Assembly (NCBI GenBank): GCA_018303705.1
Contig: JAGVXQ010000001.1
Coordinates: forward strand, 1-18,072
Source of the DNA: Candidatus Woesearchaeota archaeon
GTDB lineage: Archaea; Nanobdellota; Nanobdellia; SCGC-AAA011-G17; JACPNG01
Direction: 5' to 3'
Length of the DNA stretch: 18,072 nucleotides
Part shown: piece by piece, positions 7,468 through 13,660 of the stretch
Layout of the letters: each line of letters begins with the position of its first letter
Position numbering within the stretch: position 1 is the first letter of the stretch
Translations under genes and position numbers: made by a program
Notes under the pieces: generated by a model
What the model was told of the DNA's origin: nothing
The model's input: the letters and a program-made list of their open reading frames with translations, nothing else
The model's database searches: none

Positions 7468-8010
7468 ATGGCCCTTAAGGATTTATTTGTAATATCTTCA
7501 ACAAACGGCTTCATAAACCTTATAGCAGCATTGATAATACTCATAGTTGGATTCATAGTTGCAAGCATACTTAGCAAGCTTACAAGAAAAGTCCTTCGTG
7601 ACCTTGAAACAAACAAAATACTAAGGGAACAGGCCCAGGTAAGGCTTCCCATAGAGGAATTCATAAGCCAGGCTGTCAAGTATGTTGTTTATCTTGTCGC
7701 AGTTATATGGGCATTAAACCAAATAGGCTTAACTACAACCGTTCTTCAGATAATACTAGTAACGCTGCTTGTCATATTCATAATATTCATAATTCTTGCA
7801 TTCAAGGACTTCATACCCAATGTAGTAGCAGGCTTCATAATATACCACAAAGGCACGATAAAAAAAGGCGAGCAGATAAGGATAAAAAATATAGAAGGCA
7901 TAGTCATCCACATCGACTTGACAGAAATAAGGCTAATAACAAAAAACAAGGAAATAGTCCATATACCAAATTCTTACGTCACTAAGCATGAGTTGATTAA
8001 AACCAGATAA
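7468..8010 (+). CDS. Short MscS-family mechanosensitive channel protein
   Basis: The 180-residue protein is a pressure-sensing channel of the MscS type. It has three hydrophobic segments: about 14-37, 65-86 and 90-112. Next comes the pore-lining and linker region (FKDFIPNVVAGFIIY, near 113-127), then the beta domain (KGEQIRIKNIEGIVIHIDLTEIRL, read as two strands) ending in IVHIPNSYVTKHELI. E. coli MscS has about 286 residues, and this protein lacks the large C-terminal alpha/beta cage. It starts at ATG 7468, about 28 bp after a TTTTAAAAT box, and is probably leaderless. It is divergent from the TGS gene, and its 3' end forms half of a 9-bp inverted repeat. Confidence 0.85.
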   Translation: MALKDLFVISSTNGFINLIAALIILIVGFIVASILSKLTRKVLRDLETNKILREQAQVRLPIEEFISQAVKYVVYLVAVIWALNQIGLTTTVLQIILVTLLVIFIIFIILAFKDFIPNVVAGFIIYHKGTIKKGEQIRIKNIEGIVIHIDLTEIRLITKNKEIVHIPNSYVTKHELIKTR

Positions 8011-8036
8011 AATATCTTTAATTTTAGTATCTGGTT
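8001..8036. terminator. Candidate bidirectional terminator: 9-bp inverted repeat between convergent genes
   Basis: AACCAGATA (8001-8009) and TATCTGGTT (8028-8036) pair perfectly around an 18-nt AT-rich loop. The stop codons of the MscS gene (8008-8010) and of the opposing ORF (8024-8026) both lie in the hairpin. A 3'-end role for both transcripts is an inference from position; archaeal termination mostly relies on T runs. Confidence 0.4.
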
Positions 8037-8215
8037 GACTGTTTTTTTATTATAAGTTGATCTGCAACCTGAAGAAAATATTCGCTTATATTTATGGCAC
8101 CTTTTACCTCATTTTTATCAGGTGATTCTTTCTCAAAGCTGTAAAATATTTCATGCCTGTTGAGCCTTAAAATATTCAATTCATTAAAAAAAGGCAACAT
8201 GATTTTATGATTCAT
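8024..8215 (-). CDS. Hypothetical protein, 63 residues
   Basis: From the ATG at 8215 this gives 63 residues, MNHKIMLPFFNELN through QSTRY, mixed charged and hydrophobic and probably alpha-helical toward the end (ISEYFLQVADQLIIKKQ). An earlier ATG at 8269 would add 18 residues overlapping the preceding gene, which is less likely. It follows the 8235-8546 gene on the same strand by 19 bp, so the two may form an operon. I do not recognise it. Its composition looks coding, but its short length leaves doubt. Confidence 0.45.
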   Translation of the reverse strand: MNHKIMLPFFNELNILRLNRHEIFYSFEKESPDKNEVKGAINISEYFLQVADQLIIKKQSTRY

Positions 8216-8234
8216 ACCATAAAAACAAGCTGAA

Positions 8235-8558
8235 TTAGTTGTATTTTGGTGTATCCCACTCTTCAGCATGATTTATCATAACATCTGCCGTACCCACTGC
8301 ATCTTCAAGGTCATACAAATGCCTTATGGTTGGCCTTACATCCAAGTCATCCTTTCCAAGCGCCCTTAGCCTATCACGGTCAAATTCCACCTCTGCAATT
8401 ACATCATATCCAGTCCTTCCATCACCCGGAGTTTTAACTACCTTAACGCTGATCTCGCCAACATATCCTAATTCTTTCAAGCACTCTGGAACTGCCCTTT
8501 TCTCTGTCCTGTAAACAACGCATCCATCTTCCACATTACCTTCCATTCTTACCCCCAT
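8235..8558 (-). CDS. Hypothetical acidic protein, about 103-107 residues
   Basis: I do not recognise this protein. It is acidic and unusually rich in Asp, Gly, Val and Arg relative to Lys (for example VEFDRDRLRALGKDDLDVRPT). Its codons are visibly richer in G and C than those of nearby genes, which may point to transfer from a higher-GC source. There is no membrane segment or signal peptide. Two ATGs compete: 8558 and 8546. A TATA-like stretch at 8564-8575 sits about 24 bp before 8546 and only 12 before 8558, so 8546 may be the true leaderless start; a second box at 8594-8605 would suit 8558. Alternating strands (ISVKVVKTP, YDVIAEVEF) suggest a small alpha/beta fold. Confidence 0.6.
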   Translation of the reverse strand: MGVRMEGNVEDGCVVYRTEKRAVPECLKELGYVGEISVKVVKTPGDGRTGYDVIAEVEFDRDRLRALGKDDLDVRPTIRHLYDLEDAVGTADVMINHAEEWDTPKYN

Positions 8559-8724
8559 ACAGTATAATTATTTATCATATTTCAATGCATAGATCCTTTA
8601 TAAATCTTACTATATTTTATCACTTAAAAGAAACAACACAAGTTATTGTCTATAGACTGTACCAACCAAGGTTTCATAGTTTTGGGACAACCCTGGTAGT
8701 TTACAAAAACCAATCTAAGAAATC

Positions 8725-9135
8725 CTATTGCTGCTCGCCGCTGTCTTCTAGTTCTTCTATTTGCCTGTCACGATGAACGTAAGCAAAATTAGGCGTTGCA
8801 ATAATCCAGTCCTCTCCAAATCCTGCTATATCACCTTCCAAGGCATCGCATGTCTTCTTCAGCTTGTTTACAGCCCTCTTTAACTCTACTATGTCCCTGT
8901 CCCTCAATGGCCTTATATTCATTAATGCTATTGTGCTTCCCTCTCTCAATGCATCCAGCACAGGCTTTATGTCAGCAAAGTCATTTATCACAAATGGTCT
9001 TATAACGACATTAGAAGCATGCTGCTCACTCTTGTCAGCATCAACCTCTATGTAATCTCCACTGTAAGCATCATAATCATAATTGTCTCTCAGCCCAGAA
9101 ATCTTCTCTTTTATCTTATCCAATACCTTTTTCAT
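8725..9135 (-). CDS. sepF: Cell division protein SepF (archaeal FtsZ anchor)
   Basis: The 136-residue protein is the archaeal SepF, which tethers FtsZ to the membrane at the division site. Residues 1-15 (MKKVLDKIKEKISGL) form a likely amphipathic membrane-binding helix. An acidic linker follows (YDYDAYSGDYIEVDAD), then the SepF core at about 45-125: SNVVIRPFVINDFADIKPVL, EGSTIALMNIRPLRD, ELKRAVNKLKKTCDALEGDI and FGEDWIIATPNFAYVHR. The length is usual for archaea. A TATA-like box at about 9170-9187 suggests a leader of roughly 15 nt before ATG 9135. FtsZ itself is not in the window. Confidence 0.9.
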   Translation of the reverse strand: MKKVLDKIKEKISGLRDNYDYDAYSGDYIEVDADKSEQHASNVVIRPFVINDFADIKPVLDALREGSTIALMNIRPLRDRDIVELKRAVNKLKKTCDALEGDIAGFGEDWIIATPNFAYVHRDRQIEELEDSGEQQ

Positions 9136-9213
9136 TTTCAGCTCTTTTTTATTTTATTATCTACCTCTAAAGATGTATATAAACATTTCTGTAATGCAGT
9201 CTTTGTGTAGTGC

Positions 9214-9468
9214 TCATTTCTTTGTTGTTTCAAGCATGCTAAGCACATTCCATATCTGTGTCCTTACATACACCGGAACGCCAGGATCATTTGCTATTTC
9301 ATCCAGTTCCTGCAATGACCTATCGCATTTTATCTGCTCCTCAACACCACAGTCATTCAGTATAGAAATCGTTGATTTTATCCTAAACCTTATGTTCTTT
9401 GGTACAGCCATGTCATCTCCCATCTGTGCCAACAGTTCGACTACACCTACAAATGCATCCCCCTGCAT
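9214..9468 (-). CDS. UPF0147 family protein
   Basis: This 84-residue helical protein matches the archaeal UPF0147 family: VVELLAQMGDD, AVPKNIRFRIKSTISILND, then LQELDEIANDPGVPVYVRTQIWNVLSMLE. The function is unknown; the family is widely conserved in archaea and often lies near translation genes. The start at ATG 9468 is supported by a Shine-Dalgarno (GGAGGGTGA, 9471-9479) immediately before it, one of the few in this window. It is the last gene of the eL43-rpoP-pfdB group, 33 bp after pfdB. Confidence 0.85.
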   Translation of the reverse strand: MQGDAFVGVVELLAQMGDDMAVPKNIRFRIKSTISILNDCGVEEQIKCDRSLQELDEIANDPGVPVYVRTQIWNVLSMLETTKK

Positions 9469-9501
9469 CTCACCCTCCTTTTTTTACATTGCTAAAAAAT
9501 A

Positions 9502-9828
9502 TTATTGCTTTGATTCCTTTATTATCTCTTGCTGTATCTTTGAAGCATGTTCCATTATCTCCTTTTCCTGCTTGTCCATGCTTTTTAGCCTTATCTCAAC
9601 CATCTCTTTCTTGGAATCAAGTTCCTTAATCAATTTGTCCCTCTCTGTTTTGACCATTATGCTCCCAATTACTTTGTAAGCATCTTCCTTTGAATTTTTA
9701 AGCTCCTTGATCGCATTGTCTACTTCCAGAAGTTGTATCTGCATGGTTCTCTTCTGCAACAAGATATTCTGCAAATTCATCTCCATAATCTGCAGTTGAT
9801 TTATCTTCTCCTCGACTTCTTTTTTCAT
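9502..9828 (-). CDS. pfdB: Prefoldin subunit beta
   Basis: The 108-residue protein is the beta subunit of archaeal prefoldin, the hexameric jellyfish-shaped chaperone that captures unfolded proteins in the cytosol. It has long N- and C-terminal coiled-coil helices (KKEVEEKINQLQIMEMNLQ; KKEMVEIRLKSMDKQEKEI) around a hairpin strand region (EDAYKVIGSIMVKTERDKL, near 48-66), the normal beta-type layout and length. It starts 3 bp after the rpoP stop codon and belongs to a conserved archaeal gene group with rpoP and eL43. Confidence 0.93.
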   Translation of the reverse strand: MKKEVEEKINQLQIMEMNLQNILLQKRTMQIQLLEVDNAIKELKNSKEDAYKVIGSIMVKTERDKLIKELDSKKEMVEIRLKSMDKQEKEIMEHASKIQQEIIKESKQ

Positions 9829-9831
9829 TTT

Positions 9832-9969
9832 TCACACAGCTTCAAATGTAGTTGACATTGACCTTGGCTTGTATAGAATTTTACCACCACAATAAGGGCA
9901 TCTTATCTTCTTCTTTATGTATTCCATCTTTACGCTATTCCCGCAAGTAAAACATTTGTAAGGTTTCAT
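9832..9969 (-). CDS. rpoP: DNA-directed RNA polymerase subunit P (Rpb12-like)
   Basis: The 45-residue zinc-ribbon subunit of archaeal RNA polymerase begins MKPYKCFTCGNSVKM and ends MSTTFEAV. One CxxC (FTCG; Cys6, Cys9) and a second (Cys24, Cys27 in RCPYCG) form the zinc site, followed by GKILYKPRS, typical of the family. The length is normal. The ATG at 9969 overlaps the TGA of the eL43 gene by 4 bp (ATGA), and pfdB follows 3 bp after its stop. Short size is normal for this subunit, so it is not a fragment. Confidence 0.93.
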   Translation of the reverse strand: MKPYKCFTCGNSVKMEYIKKKIRCPYCGGKILYKPRSMSTTFEAV

Positions 9970-10175
9970 ATCTCGTAAGCCCTCCCAGCAAATTTAGTGT
10001 TGCATGCTCTGCAATGCCATATTCCATATGCTACTTTTTTGACCCTGTTCTTGCTGCAATGAGGGCATTTCTGCCAAGTCTTTTGCTTTTTTATAGCATT
10101 AATTAGTTTCTGCCTTAGAGGTGCACCATATCTGGATCCGAATCCGCCTGTAAAGGACATCTTTTTGGTTGCCAT
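9966..10175 (-). CDS. rpl37ae: Ribosomal protein eL43 (L37Ae)
   Basis: The 69-residue zinc-binding protein belongs to the large ribosomal subunit. It opens with the conserved basic block FTGGFGSRYGAPLRQKL, followed by the C4 zinc finger: Cys37 and Cys40 (CPHC), then Cys55 and Cys58 (CRAC), between which lies KKVAYGIWH. The family is usually 70-95 residues, so this is a compact version without a C-terminal extension. A TATA-like ACATTTAAAAATG at about 10196-10208 lies just upstream, suggesting a leaderless start at ATG 10175. The gene heads a cluster with rpoP, pfdB and UPF0147. Confidence 0.95.
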   Translation of the reverse strand: MATKKMSFTGGFGSRYGAPLRQKLINAIKKQKTWQKCPHCSKNRVKKVAYGIWHCRACNTKFAGRAYEI

Positions 10176-10217
10176 TCAACAAACCTGCCTTGTTGCATTT
10201 TTAAATGTTTCTCTGAA

Positions 10218-10291
10218 TGGGGTTACCCGGATTTGAACCGGGATCTCAAGGTCCCAAACCTCGGAGGCTAACCAAGTTACCCCATAACCCC
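10218..10291 (-). tRNA. tRNA-Pro (anticodon TGG)
   Basis: The minus strand folds into a full cloverleaf of 74 nt. The acceptor stem is GGGGTTA/TAACCCC, and the D stem has two G-T pairs with GG in the loop. The anticodon stem is CGAGG/CCTTG around the loop TTTGGGA, so the anticodon is TGG (Pro). A 4-nt variable region and the T stem CCCGG/CCGGG with loop TTCAAAT follow. The discriminator base is A and CCA is not encoded. No intron is present. Confidence 0.95.
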
Positions 10292-10318
10292 AAAACAGTT
10301 AAAACCAAAACAATAAGT

Positions 10319-10328
10319 ATTTATAAAA
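10319..10328 (-). promoter_or_regulatory. TATA box of tRNA-Pro
   Basis: On the minus strand this reads TTTATAAATA, centred about 32 bp before the tRNA 5' end at 10291, as expected for an archaeal tRNA promoter. Confidence 0.6.
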
Positions 10329-10393
10329 GTAATCTATTAGGAAATATTAAAGGTATACGCAAAAGAAGTTAAATAACACAAATATTATCAAAC

Positions 10394-10401
10394 AAGGAGG
10401 T
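10394..10401 (+). promoter_or_regulatory. Perfect Shine-Dalgarno AAGGAGGT for a 28-residue peptide
   Basis: AAGGAGGT lies 7 bases before the ATG at 10409. Most first genes in this window seem leaderless, so a full-strength ribosome binding site here is strong evidence that the short ORF is translated. Confidence 0.75.
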
Positions 10402-10408
10402 CGTATTC

Positions 10409-10495
10409 ATGAAATTTTTAGAAATTGTTGGGTGGACTCTCGTTATCCTGGCAGGATTATTGTTGATTATAGGATTGATAAAAACCTTTCTATAG
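10409..10495 (+). CDS. Small membrane peptide, 28 residues
   Basis: This 28-residue ORF (MKFLEIVGWTLVIL then AGLLLIIGLIKTFL) is a single transmembrane helix with one Lys near each end. It begins 7 bases after a perfect Shine-Dalgarno and ends with TAG at 10493-10495, 3 bp before the ATG of the 84-residue membrane protein, which overlaps pth2. The three probably form one operon. I do not recognise the peptide. Its strong ribosome site and position argue for a real product, perhaps a partner of the next membrane protein; that is an inference. Confidence 0.6.
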   Translation: MKFLEIVGWTLVILAGLLLIIGLIKTFL

Positions 10496-10498
10496 TAA

Positions 10499-10753
10499 AT
10501 GGTTTATACAATGGAATATGGTAAGATAATAAGAATAGGGGATGCGATTGGTATTTTGGCAACAATCTTTTTAATAGCAAAAGTTATGCTAATAACACCA
10601 ATGTGTTTTTCAGTGTTTGATGCCTATTTTACCTTGCTGCCAATAGTATTTACCAAGTTGGTTGACATAATCGCTTTATTTTCATTTAAAGAAAAAAATG
10701 AGGCCGCCAATCACCGCAAACTAAGGTATTCACCCAAACAAAGAAAAAGATGA
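10499..10753 (+). CDS. Small membrane protein, 84 residues
   Basis: The protein has two hydrophobic stretches (about 16-35 and 40-62) and a basic tail rich in Lys and Arg (residues 64-84), so the C-terminus should lie in the cytoplasm. It starts 3 bp after the stop of the 28-residue peptide, and its TGA overlaps the pth2 ATG (ATGA at 10750-10753). A second ATG at 10511 is also possible. The family is not recognised. Coupling to pth2 suggests shared expression but says little about function. Confidence 0.55.
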   Translation: MVYTMEYGKIIRIGDAIGILATIFLIAKVMLITPMCFSVFDAYFTLLPIVFTKLVDIIALFSFKEKNEAANHRKLRYSPKQRKR

Positions 10754-11088
10754 AACAGGCAATATTGGTCAGGATGGACTTAAAAATGGACAAGGGCAAG
10801 CTAGCAGTTCAAGCATGTCATGCATCAGTTGAATCCACATTAAAATCTGACAGCCACACAATAGACATATGGCGCCGTGAAGGTATGAAAAAAACAGTTT
10901 TAAAAGTAAGTGGTTTGAGAGACCTTGTCCAATTCAAGAAAAAGGCAGACGCTCTTGGCTTGGTGACAGCATTGATAACAGACTCAGGTTTGACATTCTT
11001 CAACAAGCCCACAACAACATGCATGGCCATAGGCCCAGACAGTGATGAAAAGATAGACTTGGTAACAAAGGACCTAAAGTTGTTATAA
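10750..11088 (+). CDS. pth2: Peptidyl-tRNA hydrolase Pth2
   Basis: The 112-residue enzyme cleaves peptidyl-tRNAs that drop off the ribosome, recycling tRNA in the cytoplasm. Family landmarks are present: AILVRMDLKMDKGKLAVQAC with the His of CHAS (residue 24), KVSGLRDLVQFKKKADALG, ITDSGLTFF, and the CMAIGPDSDEKIDLVTKDLKLL end. The length is standard for archaeal Pth2. It overlaps the previous gene by 4 bp (ATGA), so it is translationally coupled to a small membrane protein. Confidence 0.95.
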   Translation: MKQAILVRMDLKMDKGKLAVQACHASVESTLKSDSHTIDIWRREGMKKTVLKVSGLRDLVQFKKKADALGLVTALITDSGLTFFNKPTTTCMAIGPDSDEKIDLVTKDLKLL

Positions 11089-11155
11089 TTTTAACCACTT
11101 TATAGTAATGATTAAACAAAAAAGCTTATAAACATGGGGTCATTGCAATTTAAGC

Positions 11156-11596
11156 ATGAGACACAAAGAACAAAACTACAGGAAAAGAGAAAAATTCGTA
11201 GAAAGTGTTGAATCTTCAGGTATAAACCTTAGTGAAAATTTCAGTCATACTTCAGAAAAAGTTTTTATGCTTCTTGCAAGAGGCTACAAGCGCTTGAAAG
11301 CAGGCCGAAAAATATACCTTTATCTAAACAAAATAAACACAGGCACTTTAGAGAAACAGGAAATTAAAATGATAAGCCGAGCTCTATTTCATACATATAA
11401 AAGTGATAAAGAGTACTTGAGAAGATTTAATCATTTGCCTGAAAGCTCAGTTCTTATCTCTGATTACAAACATTCTAAAAAGCCATATGAAGTGCCATTG
11501 GATATCGATCCAGAAACAGGCGATGTTGAATTGCCTCAAACCAAAGGTACAAAGATCCCATTGGAATCCATTGTCGGCTCAACAAATTCGCGCTGA
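11156..11596 (+). CDS. Hypothetical basic protein, 146 residues
   Basis: I do not recognise this protein. The first 100 residues are basic and probably helical (EQNYRKREKFVESVESSG; KVFMLLARGYKRLKAGRKIY; EIKMISRALFHTYKSDKEY). The last 45 look less ordered, with DIDPETGDVELPQTKG. There is no membrane segment or signal peptide. A TATA-like GCTTATAAAC (11124-11133) lies about 28 bp before the ATG, supporting this start as leaderless. The stop codon TGA (11594-11596) directly abuts the stop of the opposing nuclease gene at 11597. A nucleic-acid role is possible from charge alone, but not supported further. Confidence 0.6.
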   Translation: MRHKEQNYRKREKFVESVESSGINLSENFSHTSEKVFMLLARGYKRLKAGRKIYLYLNKINTGTLEKQEIKMISRALFHTYKSDKEYLRRFNHLPESSVLISDYKHSKKPYEVPLDIDPETGDVELPQTKGTKIPLESIVGSTNSR

Positions 11597-12037
11597 CTAA
11601 AACGTTTTTCCTGACCACATTCCAAGTTTGTTTTTCTTTGCATTTTCTTGAAGTGCATTGAATCTTTCAGCATATCTTGTGTCGTTGCCATATGCAAAAG
11701 CAACAGCCAGCCCCTCATTGATCATATGCTCATTAACAGACTCGTTATCAACGTAAATATATCTCAAGGTTCTTCCATATTTGTCAGTCTCAGAAACATC
11801 TTTTTCAAGCGTTAGGCAATTATTGTCAAGAAACCTGCCAAGCTCATCGCTTGCAATCTTCGAATAAGGCATTCCCTTTTCTGGAGCATCTATGCCTACA
11901 AGTCTGACCACAGCCCCATTATTTGTAAGTATGGTGTCTCCATCTATTATTCTTACTGATTTTACGCATTCCTCTTCATAGCTGCTGCATCCTACTAGAA
12001 AAACAAAAGTCAAGAGCAAGAATGCCCTTGCCCTCAT
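11597..12037 (-). CDS. Secreted lipoprotein nuclease of the staphylococcal nuclease (SNase) family
   Basis: The 146-residue protein has an N-terminal signal peptide with a lipobox (LVGC, lipidated Cys17), so it should sit anchored on the outer face of the membrane. Residues 25-145 are an SNase domain. It keeps the catalytic set: IDGDTIL with Asp32 and Asp34, VVRLVGIDAPE with Arg45, Asp50 and Glu53, and DKYGRTLRYIYV with Arg89. It ends EGLAVAFAYGN, ENAKKNKLGMWSG as usual. Such enzymes cut DNA and RNA with calcium. It is the third gene of an operon with an RHH-like protein and a holin-like membrane protein, and overlaps the latter by 4 bp. Roles in nutrient DNA uptake or attack on neighbours are both open. 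Confidence 0.9.
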   Translation of the reverse strand: MRARAFLLLTFVFLVGCSSYEEECVKSVRIIDGDTILTNNGAVVRLVGIDAPEKGMPYSKIASDELGRFLDNNCLTLEKDVSETDKYGRTLRYIYVDNESVNEHMINEGLAVAFAYGNDTRYAERFNALQENAKKNKLGMWSGKTF

Positions 12038-12321
12038 CTTGACCTTGGAGCAATATACATCTTCTGAACCTTGAAGCTCTTGTATATTCCCTCAAGCACA
12101 TCAGTGCCTGCATATCCTGCAAGCAAGCTTAGCCTATAATCAAAATCAAATATTATTCCAACAAAAATCCCTATTATCATCGCTATTGCAACAGTAATAA
12201 ACCAGTAAAGCCATATTATCCTTCTCTTCAATGACAGCGCCTTTAACAAGCCTATAACTCCCCTCGTAATTCCTCCAATACTGCCAAGCAACGCTGCCAG
12301 CAACAATTCATCCATCCTCAT
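12034..12321 (-). CDS. Small two-helix membrane protein, holin-like
   Basis: The 95-residue protein has a Gly-rich hydrophobic helix at about 6-27 (LLAALLGSIGGITRGVIGLL) and a longer one at 36-60 (IWLYWFITVAIAMIIGIFVG). A segment LLAGYAGTDVLEGIYKSF (66-83) and a basic tail follow. The GYAGTDVLEGIYK block and overall size recall LydA-type phage holins and related small proteins, but the match is from memory and partial. The stop and start overlap its neighbours by 4 bp on both sides, in an operon with an RHH-like protein and the lipoprotein nuclease. If holin-like it could form pores near the nuclease; otherwise it may be a membrane scaffold. Confidence 0.55.
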   Translation of the reverse strand: MRMDELLLAALLGSIGGITRGVIGLLKALSLKRRIIWLYWFITVAIAMIIGIFVGIIFDFDYRLSLLAGYAGTDVLEGIYKSFKVQKMYIAPRSR

Positions 12322-12524
12322 CTCCTCCTGCTGAAATATTCCAAAAATTTTTCATCGCTCTTTTCTCCATATCCAGATTTTGATTTTTTCATCGCAAGTA
12401 CGCTTCTCCTGATTATCTCGCCTATCATATCAGGAACGCTAAGAAAATTCTTCTTTGCCCTCCTCTCAACAAGACTGTAAACATCACTATCCATAAGAAT
12501 TCTTACCTCTCTCTTTTTACCCAT
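12318..12524 (-). CDS. Ribbon-helix-helix-like DNA-binding protein
   Basis: From the ATG at 12524 the protein has 68 residues. EVRILMDSDVYSLVERRAKKN followed by FLSVPDMIGEIIRRSV (about 5-42) matches the strand-helix-helix plan of ribbon-helix-helix regulators. A basic tail follows (KKSKSGYGEKSDEKFLEYFSRRR). The frame is open to 12593, but a TATA-like CTTATATATTTT at about 12547-12558 puts the likely start of transcription near 12524, so the later ATG is preferred. It heads a three-gene operon with 4-bp overlaps. An inverted repeat at 12523-12536 covers the start and is its likely operator. The context has some resemblance to toxin-antitoxin layout, but the partners do not match a known pair. 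Confidence 0.65.
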   Translation of the reverse strand: MGKKREVRILMDSDVYSLVERRAKKNFLSVPDMIGEIIRRSVLAMKKSKSGYGEKSDEKFLEYFSRRR

Positions 12525-12536
12525 GCATTTATGCAT
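12523..12536. promoter_or_regulatory. Inverted repeat ATGCAT-TT-ATGCAT at the RHH operon start
   Basis: Two ATGCAT hexamers, each self-complementary, flank TT. The repeat lies between the TATA-like box (12547-12558) and the ATG at 12524, right over the predicted start site. Short spaced repeats are typical RHH operators, so autorepression is the likely meaning (inference). Confidence 0.5.
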
Positions 12537-12634
12537 TGTTAGAAAATATATAAGCCTTTTGAAACCAAAATTTTGCACACATTTATGCTGCAAAACACAA
12601 AAGTTTTAAAGCAATAAGATAAGTTCATTTTTCC

Positions 12635-13210
12635 ATGGAAGAACCTACCGAGCCAACAACCCCTTACGAACCCTTTGAAAACTTTCCTAAACATGAAAAC
12701 AATGGTAACCCTATGGGCCACCTGCACGATATTCTAAGTTTATATGAAAAAAGAAGGGCGGGGCTTGAAGAAGATATAAGAAAAATCAGGTTTTACCCTG
12801 ACCATCCAACATTTGATGCGCTAGCTAAAATAATGCATGACCACAGGGATTCAAACATGGCAATATTTTATATCAAAACTTTTATTGAAAAATTAAAATA
12901 TCATGGAAGAGAACTGATGCAAAGCAAAAATGACCATGATACCTTAGAGTCCATGGCATTGAAAATGCTAAATGAAGACATGGATTATTTTATTACGAGA
13001 GTGCAAAATTTGGGGTCTGGATTAAATCCTGCAAAGATGGTTTTTGATAAAGATTCTCTTGAGAAAATAGAAGCCATATGCAATAACTATGATCGTTTAA
13101 CAGCATTATCAAGCTGCATAGTCTGTCTTATAGCTGGCATTGGACATTCCGTTAACCTTAACGGTCAAGAAGAAAGCAAAACATATGATGTACATGCACA
13201 TGAGAGATGA
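12635..13210 (+). CDS. Hypothetical protein, 191 residues
   Basis: I do not recognise this protein. The N-terminus is Pro/Glu-rich and probably disordered (MEEPTEPTTPYEPFENFP). The rest is mostly helical, with many His and charged residues (DALAKIMHDHRDSNMAIFY; DTLESMALKMLNEDMDYF), followed by a hydrophobic stretch near 158-172 (LTALSSCIVCLIAGIG) too polar at its ends to be a sure membrane span. A TATA-like TTTTAAAGC at about 12603-12611 lies 25-30 bp before the ATG, consistent with a leaderless start. Its 3' end overlaps the SprT-like protease gene by about 26 bp, which suggests co-expression. Confidence 0.6.
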   Translation: MEEPTEPTTPYEPFENFPKHENNGNPMGHLHDILSLYEKRRAGLEEDIRKIRFYPDHPTFDALAKIMHDHRDSNMAIFYIKTFIEKLKYHGRELMQSKNDHDTLESMALKMLNEDMDYFITRVQNLGSGLNPAKMVFDKDSLEKIEAICNNYDRLTALSSCIVCLIAGIGHSVNLNGQEESKTYDVHAHER

Positions 13211-13640
13211 TTCTTTCCTTGCCGGAAGGCTGAACCAAATCTGGTCTATGTTATTTCCGGAAGTTGAGCGAAAGAACAACATAATAATAAAATTCAAGGG
13301 CAAATGGAAAAACAAGTTTGGCCACATAAAGCTGTTAAGAAACAAGTCCACAGAAATAGCAATAAACTCCCATTTCAAAAGCCAAGAAATACCTGAATAC
13401 ATAATAGACCTAACAATAGCCCACGAATTGGTTCATTATATGCATGGCTTTAACTCTCCCTTGGAAAAAAGGTTCAAGCATCCTCACAAGGGCAACATAG
13501 TAAACCGAGAATTAATAAGCAGGGGCTTTGGATCTATGCTAAAAAAGGAGAAGGAATTCGTAAAAAGCTTCTGGCCAGGCTTCATTGAAAAAAACCGTGG
13601 GAAAAACTTTTCTTTTTTTAGAAATATTTTTAAAGCATAA
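13185..13640 (+). CDS. SprT-like zinc metalloprotease
   Basis: The 151-residue protein (from ATG 13185; ATGs at 13188, 13194 and 13200 are also possible) carries the zinc protease motif HELVH at 80-84 within IIDLTIAHELVHYMHGF, with HPH at 99-101 as the likely third ligand. The preceding strand block (NIIIKFKGKWKNKFGHIKL, then TEIAINSHF) is typical of SprT/Spartan-type domains. SprT-like proteases cut protein crosslinked to DNA in eukaryotes; archaeal members are mostly untested. The usual C-terminal zinc ribbon is absent. The frame extends to a TTG at 13140, but that part overlaps the previous gene. The substrate is unknown. Confidence 0.8.
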   Translation: MMYMHMRDDSFLAGRLNQIWSMLFPEVERKNNIIIKFKGKWKNKFGHIKLLRNKSTEIAINSHFKSQEIPEYIIDLTIAHELVHYMHGFNSPLEKRFKHPHKGNIVNRELISRGFGSMLKKEKEFVKSFWPGFIEKNRGKNFSFFRNIFKA

Positions 13641-13660
13641 TATATAACTAATATCTTACA

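Noticed and set aside
8216..8269. Earlier ATG for the 63-residue ORF
   Set aside because: It would overlap the end of the preceding gene by 35 bp with no supporting ribosome site.
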